Source: Crenobacter caeni (GTDB lineage Bacteria; Pseudomonadota; Gammaproteobacteria; Burkholderiales; Chromobacteriaceae). Taken from it: DNA of 64,000 nt. The notes under the pieces were generated by a model. That model was given only the letters and a program-made list of their open reading frames with translations, made no database searches and was not told where the DNA came from. The DNA lies in assembly GCF_010435965.1 (NCBI RefSeq), contig NZ_JAAGAA010000009.1:62001-126000 (forward strand). The letters are read 5' to 3'. Shown in pieces: positions 61,009 to 64,000 of this stretch. A program made the translations under genes and the position numbers. Position 1 is the stretch's first letter, and every line of letters begins with the position of its first letter.

Positions 61009-61402
61009 TTTTTGATCGCCCGATAAATTCTTCATGACTTCGGATGTAATCAGACTCATCGTAATGCGAATCCGCCAACACCATCAGCACGCAGTCTTCT
61101 GAGAAATCGTACATTTCCCGCCACATCATTGACTCGATCAGCAGGCCCTGTGCCGGGTTGTCCAGCAGTAGTTCGATTTGCTCTTGGCCGTTATCCAGAT
61201 GAAAACGGCACGAACCGCGTACGGCAATGACAAGTTGGGTCAGGTTCTTGTGGGCGTGAAAACCGCGCCGTACACCTTCCTTGGTGCCGAACAGGTAGTA
61301 GACGCGGCGGATGGTGAAGGGAACGTTCTTCTGGTCTTCCAGCGCGACCAGCGAGCCGCGTTCGTCACCGTGTTTTTGTAGCTGGATCAGCTTGATTTCC
61401 AT
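60989..61402 (-). CDS. fdtA: dTDP-4-keto-6-deoxyhexose 3,4-ketoisomerase
   Basis: 137 residues, cupin of the WxcM/FdtA type. [40 protein letters not shown] and the His-rich [28 protein letters not shown] are diagnostic. It moves the keto group of dTDP-4-keto-6-deoxyglucose from C4 to C3, the branch point away from rhamnose. FdtA and QdtA differ in C4 stereochemistry, which I cannot decide here. It lies 12 bp after rfbC and overlaps the acetyltransferase gene. Confidence 0.92.
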   Translation of the reverse strand: MEIKLIQLQKHGDERGSLVALEDQKNVPFTIRRVYYLFGTKEGVRRGFHAHKNLTQLVIAVRGSCRFHLDNGQEQIELLLDNPAQGLLIESMMWREMYDFSEDCVLMVLADSHYDESDYIRSHEEFIGRSKNDSSTQ

Positions 61403-61414
61403 GTAGAACCTTTG

Positions 61415-61963
61415 CTAGTTGAACTTTTCGGCCTGTGTGAACGAAACGCCTTGTTCGTCCTTGGCAGATACGATCGGCGGCTGGCTAAGCGGCCAGCGGA
61501 TGGCGATGGCCGGGTCGTCCCAACGGATACATGCCTCCCCCTGCGGCGCGTAGTAATCGCTTGCCTTGTACAGCAACTCTGCCGTTTCGCTGAGCGTCAC
61601 AAAGCCGTGGGCGAAACCTTCCGGGATCCACAGCTGCCGCTTGTTGTCGGCTGACAGATTCACGCCAACCCAGTGACAAAAAGTCGGCGAGCCTGCGCGG
61701 ATATCGACGGCGACGTCGAACACTTCGCCTGCCGCGCAGCGCACTAGCTTGCCTTGCGCGTGCGGCGGGCGCTGGTAGTGCAGGCCGCGCAGGACGCCTT
61801 TGCTGGATTTGCTGTGGTTGTCTTGAACGAAAGTAACTTCACGGCCGATGGCCTGGTTGAAGCGTTGCTGGTTGAAGCTTTCGAAGAAGAAGCCGCGTTC
61901 GTCTTCGAAGACGCGGGGTTCGATGATCTTGACGTCGGGGATGGCGGTGTCGATGACGTTCAT
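61415..61963 (-). CDS. rfbC: dTDP-4-dehydrorhamnose 3,5-epimerase
   Basis: 182 residues (RmlC). It starts MNVIDTAIPDVKIIEPRVFEDERGFFFESFNQ, with LRGLHYQRPPHAQGKLVRC (catalytic His), VFDVAVDIRAGSPTFCHWVGV and WIPEGFAHGFVTLSE. It epimerises dTDP-4-keto-6-deoxyglucose at C3 and C5 for rhamnose. It is separated from rfbD by a 243-bp interval holding a repeat, rather than abutting it. Confidence 0.96.
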   Translation of the reverse strand: MNVIDTAIPDVKIIEPRVFEDERGFFFESFNQQRFNQAIGREVTFVQDNHSKSSKGVLRGLHYQRPPHAQGKLVRCAAGEVFDVAVDIRAGSPTFCHWVGVNLSADNKRQLWIPEGFAHGFVTLSETAELLYKASDYYAPQGEACIRWDDPAIAIRWPLSQPPIVSAKDEQGVSFTQAEKFN

Positions 61964-62025
61964 GGTGGCTTGTCTTTGCTTGTTTGATTGTCGCCGTCAG
62001 TTGGCGAATCTTTCATCTGGCGGCT

Positions 62026-62058
62026 CCCTCATCCGGCGCTGCGCGCCACCTTCTCCCA
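62026..62058. repeat. 33-nt dispersed repeat, copy B (inverted)
   Basis: The inverse complement of 51281-51314 with a single 1-nt deletion. It is followed by two GGGAGAAGG-containing hairpins (CCTTCTCCC-AGA-GGGAGAAGG at 62050-62070, and a related unit at 62096-62112). It lies in the rfbC-rfbD gap (61964-62206), which contains no gene. Such units are probably intergenic REP-like repeats. Confidence 0.75.
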
Positions 62059-62206
62059 GAGGGAGAAGGAATGTGGAGAAAGGCTCTGCGGAGCGTCTCC
62101 CTGAGGGAGAAGGATTTGGGCCGGTTCATTATTCGGCGCTTTCCGCCAGTTTTTTTCTCGGTGGTGGAACACGCCGCTTGGCAGCAGCTATCCCACGATG
62201 CTGGTT

Positions 62207-63142
62207 TTACAGCGGGCAGTGCTGGGTGTTGCTGGCGCGGGCACTTTGCTGGCTATGAAACAGCCGTTCGACTACATGCTCTACGCCGGCTTGCCACGGT
62301 GGCAGGGTGAGGCCGAAGGCGCGTTGCAGTTTGCTGCAGTCCAGCCGCGAGTTGGCCGGACGTCGGGCGGGCAGCGGGTAGTCTGCGGTCCCGATGGCGC
62401 GGATGGCGGCCGGGCCCAGTTGCAGCGGATAGCCCAGGCTGCGGGCATGGGCGATGGTGTGGCAGGCGTAGCCGTGCCAGCTGGTTTCGCCTTGCGCAGC
62501 CAGATGGTAGGTGCCGTAGTCGAAACGGTGGGTGGGGCGGCGGTAGTGGGTGATCAGCTGGGCGGTCACGTCGGCGATCAGCGCGGCGCTGGTGGGCGCG
62601 CCAATCTGGTCGGCCACCACGCTCAGGCTGTCGCGTTCGCTGGCGAGGCGCAGCATGGTCTTGAGGAAGTTGTTGCCGTGGGCTGCGTAGACCCAGCTGG
62701 TGCGCAGGATCAGGTGGTGGCCGGTGCGCGCGCGCACCGCCTGTTCGCCCAGCCATTTGCTGTGGGCGTAAACCGACTGCGGATACGGGGTGTCGTCTTC
62801 GGTCCATGCGCGATCGCCCGCACCGCCAAAGATGTAGTCGGTGCTGTAGTGGATCAGCAGGGCGTCGTTGGCGGCGCACCAGCGTGCCAGCACGCCGGGC
62901 GCGTGCGCGTTGATGGCGTGGGCCTGCGCGCATTCGCTTTCTGCGCGGTCGACGGCGGTATAGGCAGCTGGGTTGACGACGATCTGCGGGCTCAGCTCGT
63001 CCAGAGTGGCCAACATGGCGGCCTCGTCGGCCAGATCAAACTGTTCGCGGTTCAAGGCGAAGACTTCGCCCAGCGGTGCCAGTGCGCGGCGCAGTTCGAA
63101 GCCGAGCTGGCCGTTGGCACCGGTAATCAGGATGCGGCTCAT
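62207..63142 (-). CDS. rfbD: dTDP-4-dehydrorhamnose reductase
   Basis: 311 residues (RmlD). MSRILITGANGQLGFELRRAL holds the NADPH motif. VVNPAAYTAVDRAESE and the catalytic HYSTDYIFGG, SVYAHSKWLGEQ (YxxxK) and ILRTSWVYAAHG follow. It performs the last step to dTDP-L-rhamnose. I chose the ATG at 63142; an upstream in-frame ATG at 63178 gives an Arg-rich extension overlapping rfbA. It is 22 bp downstream of rfbA. Confidence 0.96.
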   Translation of the reverse strand: MSRILITGANGQLGFELRRALAPLGEVFALNREQFDLADEAAMLATLDELSPQIVVNPAAYTAVDRAESECAQAHAINAHAPGVLARWCAANDALLIHYSTDYIFGGAGDRAWTEDDTPYPQSVYAHSKWLGEQAVRARTGHHLILRTSWVYAAHGNNFLKTMLRLASERDSLSVVADQIGAPTSAALIADVTAQLITHYRRPTHRFDYGTYHLAAQGETSWHGYACHTIAHARSLGYPLQLGPAAIRAIGTADYPLPARRPANSRLDCSKLQRAFGLTLPPWQAGVEHVVERLFHSQQSARASNTQHCPL

Positions 63143-63164
63143 TCGTGCTTTCCGTCTGGTGGGC

Positions 63165-64000
63165 TTAGTGCTGCGCAATCAGCTGCAGTAGGTATTGGCC
63201 GTAGGCGTTTTTCTTGAGCGGGGTGGCCAGTTTTTCCACCTGCGCCGCGTCGATCCAGCCGCTAAGAAAAGCAATTTCTTCCGGACACGCCACCTTCAGC
63301 CCCTGCCGGCTTTCAATGGTGGCGATGAACTGGCTGGCTTCCAGCATCGATTCGTGGGTGCCGGTATCCAGCCACGCGTAGCCGCGGCCCATGGTCTGCA
63401 CGTCGAGCTGGCCTTGCTGCAGGTAGACGTTGTTGACGTCGGTGATTTCCAGTTCGCCGCGGTGCGAGGGCCGGATGGTCTTGGCGATGTCGACCACCTG
63501 CTCGTCGTAGAAATACAGGCCGGTGACGGCGTAATTGCTTTTCGGTTGCTTGGGCTTTTCTTCGATCGACAGCGCCTTGCCGCTGGCGTCGAACTCGACC
63601 ACGCCGTAACGCTCCGGGTCGTTCACGTGGTAGGCAAACACGCTGGCGCCGCTGGTTTTACTGTTGGCGTCTTGCAGTAGTTTGCTGAAGTCGTGGCCGT
63701 AGTAGATGTTGTCGCCGAGCACCAGCGCGGAGGGCGCGCCGTTAAGGAAGGCTTCGCCGATCAGGAAGGCCTGGGCGAGGCCATCCGGGCTGGGCTGTAC
63801 GGCGTAGCTCAACAGCAAGCCCCACTGGTTGCCGTCGCCCAGCAGTTGTTCGAAGCGCGGGGTGTCCTGCGGGGTGGAAATGATCAGGATGTCGCGGATG
63901 CCGGCGAGCAGCAGCGTGCTCAGCGGGTAGTAGATCATCGGCTTGTCGTAGATCGGCAGCAGTTGCTTGCTGACGGCGAGGGTGGCCGGGTAGAGACGGG
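63165..64000 (-). CDS. rfbA: Glucose-1-phosphate thymidylyltransferase (partial)
   Basis: RmlA, cut at its N-terminus by the window end; the C-terminus is complete. Readable from the edge: [20 protein letters not shown], then [55 protein letters not shown] and [14 protein letters not shown]. It makes dTDP-glucose from dTTP and glucose-1-phosphate, the precursor of both rhamnose and the fdt sugar. About 13-15 N-terminal residues (the nucleotide loop GGSGTR) should lie beyond base 64000, with rfbB probably upstream. Confidence 0.95.
   Translation of the reverse strand, partial: RLYPATLAVSKQLLPIYDKPMIYYPLSTLLLAGIRDILIISTPQDTPRFEQLLGDGNQWGLLLSYAVQPSPDGLAQAFLIGEAFLNGAPSALVLGDNIYYGHDFSKLLQDANSKTSGASVFAYHVNDPERYGVVEFDASGKALSIEEKPKQPKSNYAVTGLYFYDEQVVDIAKTIRPSHRGELEITDVNNVYLQQGQLDVQTMGRGYAWLDTGTHESMLEASQFIATIESRQGLKVACPEEIAFLSGWIDAAQVEKLATPLKKNAYGQYLLQLIAQH

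Noticed and set aside
51281-62058. The 33-nt repeats as ends of one composite transposon
   Set aside because: They resemble intergenic hairpin repeats, are not next to transposase ends, and copy B splits the rfbC-rfbD gap; no target duplication was seen.

Overview
The window looks like chromosome of a high-GC Betaproteobacterium, most plausibly of the Neisseriales/Chromobacteriaceae type. That placement is inferred from gene content and order (lolB-ispE-tRNA-Gln-prs-rplY-pth-ychF, mutM-plsC, gltBD) and from the long CTC-type L25 protein; no marker comparison could be run. Most of the window is dense, GC-rich housekeeping DNA. The exception is a strikingly AT-rich surface-polysaccharide cassette at about 52.9-58.3 kb.

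Region 1 (1-11.3 kb) is a potassium block: a tiny membrane ORF, kdpFABC (high-affinity K+ P-type ATPase), kdpDE (sensor kinase/regulator) and kup (low-affinity K+ uptake). A divergent TetR regulator / SugE-type SMR exporter pair follows, with a perfect 14-bp palindrome between them. About 400 bp without a convincing gene then lead to tRNA-Arg(CCG), where base composition visibly changes.

Region 2 (11.9-24.8 kb) is core: a membrane-anchored dihaem cytochrome c, rep helicase, apaH, plsC, mutM, a TPR lipoprotein, lolB, ispE, tRNA-Gln(TTG), prs, rplY, pth, a GNAT acetyltransferase and ychF. A near-consensus promoter lies inside ispE, in a locally AT-richer segment, reading toward tRNA-Gln and prs.

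Region 3 (24.8-34.7 kb) is sensing and transport: an amino-acid/cystine-type binding protein plus permease with no ATPase gene, preceded by a perfect 16-bp palindrome; a Tat-type NMT1-like binding protein translationally coupled to a PAS-PAS-GGDEF-EAL protein; a secreted AstE/AspA-family zinc hydrolase; two tandem DUF937 (YidB-like) genes; a nested inverted-repeat element; an HI0933-family flavoprotein; and nlpD.

Region 4 (34.8-51.2 kb) is metabolism: gltD and gltB, a clsB-like phospholipase-D enzyme, a basic-amino-acid decarboxylase (AdiA-like) behind a strong promoter and a roughly 370-nt hairpin-rich leader, a fadD-type acyl-CoA ligase, a metC/metB-type enzyme, fpr, a ComEA-like protein and a WecA-like initiating glycosyltransferase.

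Region 5 (51.2-64 kb) is an accessory glycan locus read on the minus strand. It contains a decapitated galU, an intact IS5-family (IS903-type) element, an IS30 remnant, then three glycosyltransferases, Wzx and Wzy (all AT-rich), a decayed IS5-group transposase, and fdtB/acetyltransferase/fdtA, rfbC, rfbD and rfbA (cut by the window edge). RmlA makes dTDP-glucose and RmlCD lead to dTDP-rhamnose. The fdt genes lead to a dTDP-3-acetamido-3,6-dideoxyhexose. WecA-like initiation, Wzx export and Wzy polymerisation would build the O-antigen or capsule repeat. Two inverted copies of a 33-nt repeat flank most of this locus.

The best candidates for something undescribed are the structured leader RNA in front of the decarboxylase, the binding-protein/c-di-GMP enzyme pair, the nested repeat at 32.5 kb, and the repeat- and IS-bracketed polysaccharide cassette. 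No CRISPR array, rRNA or prophage was seen.
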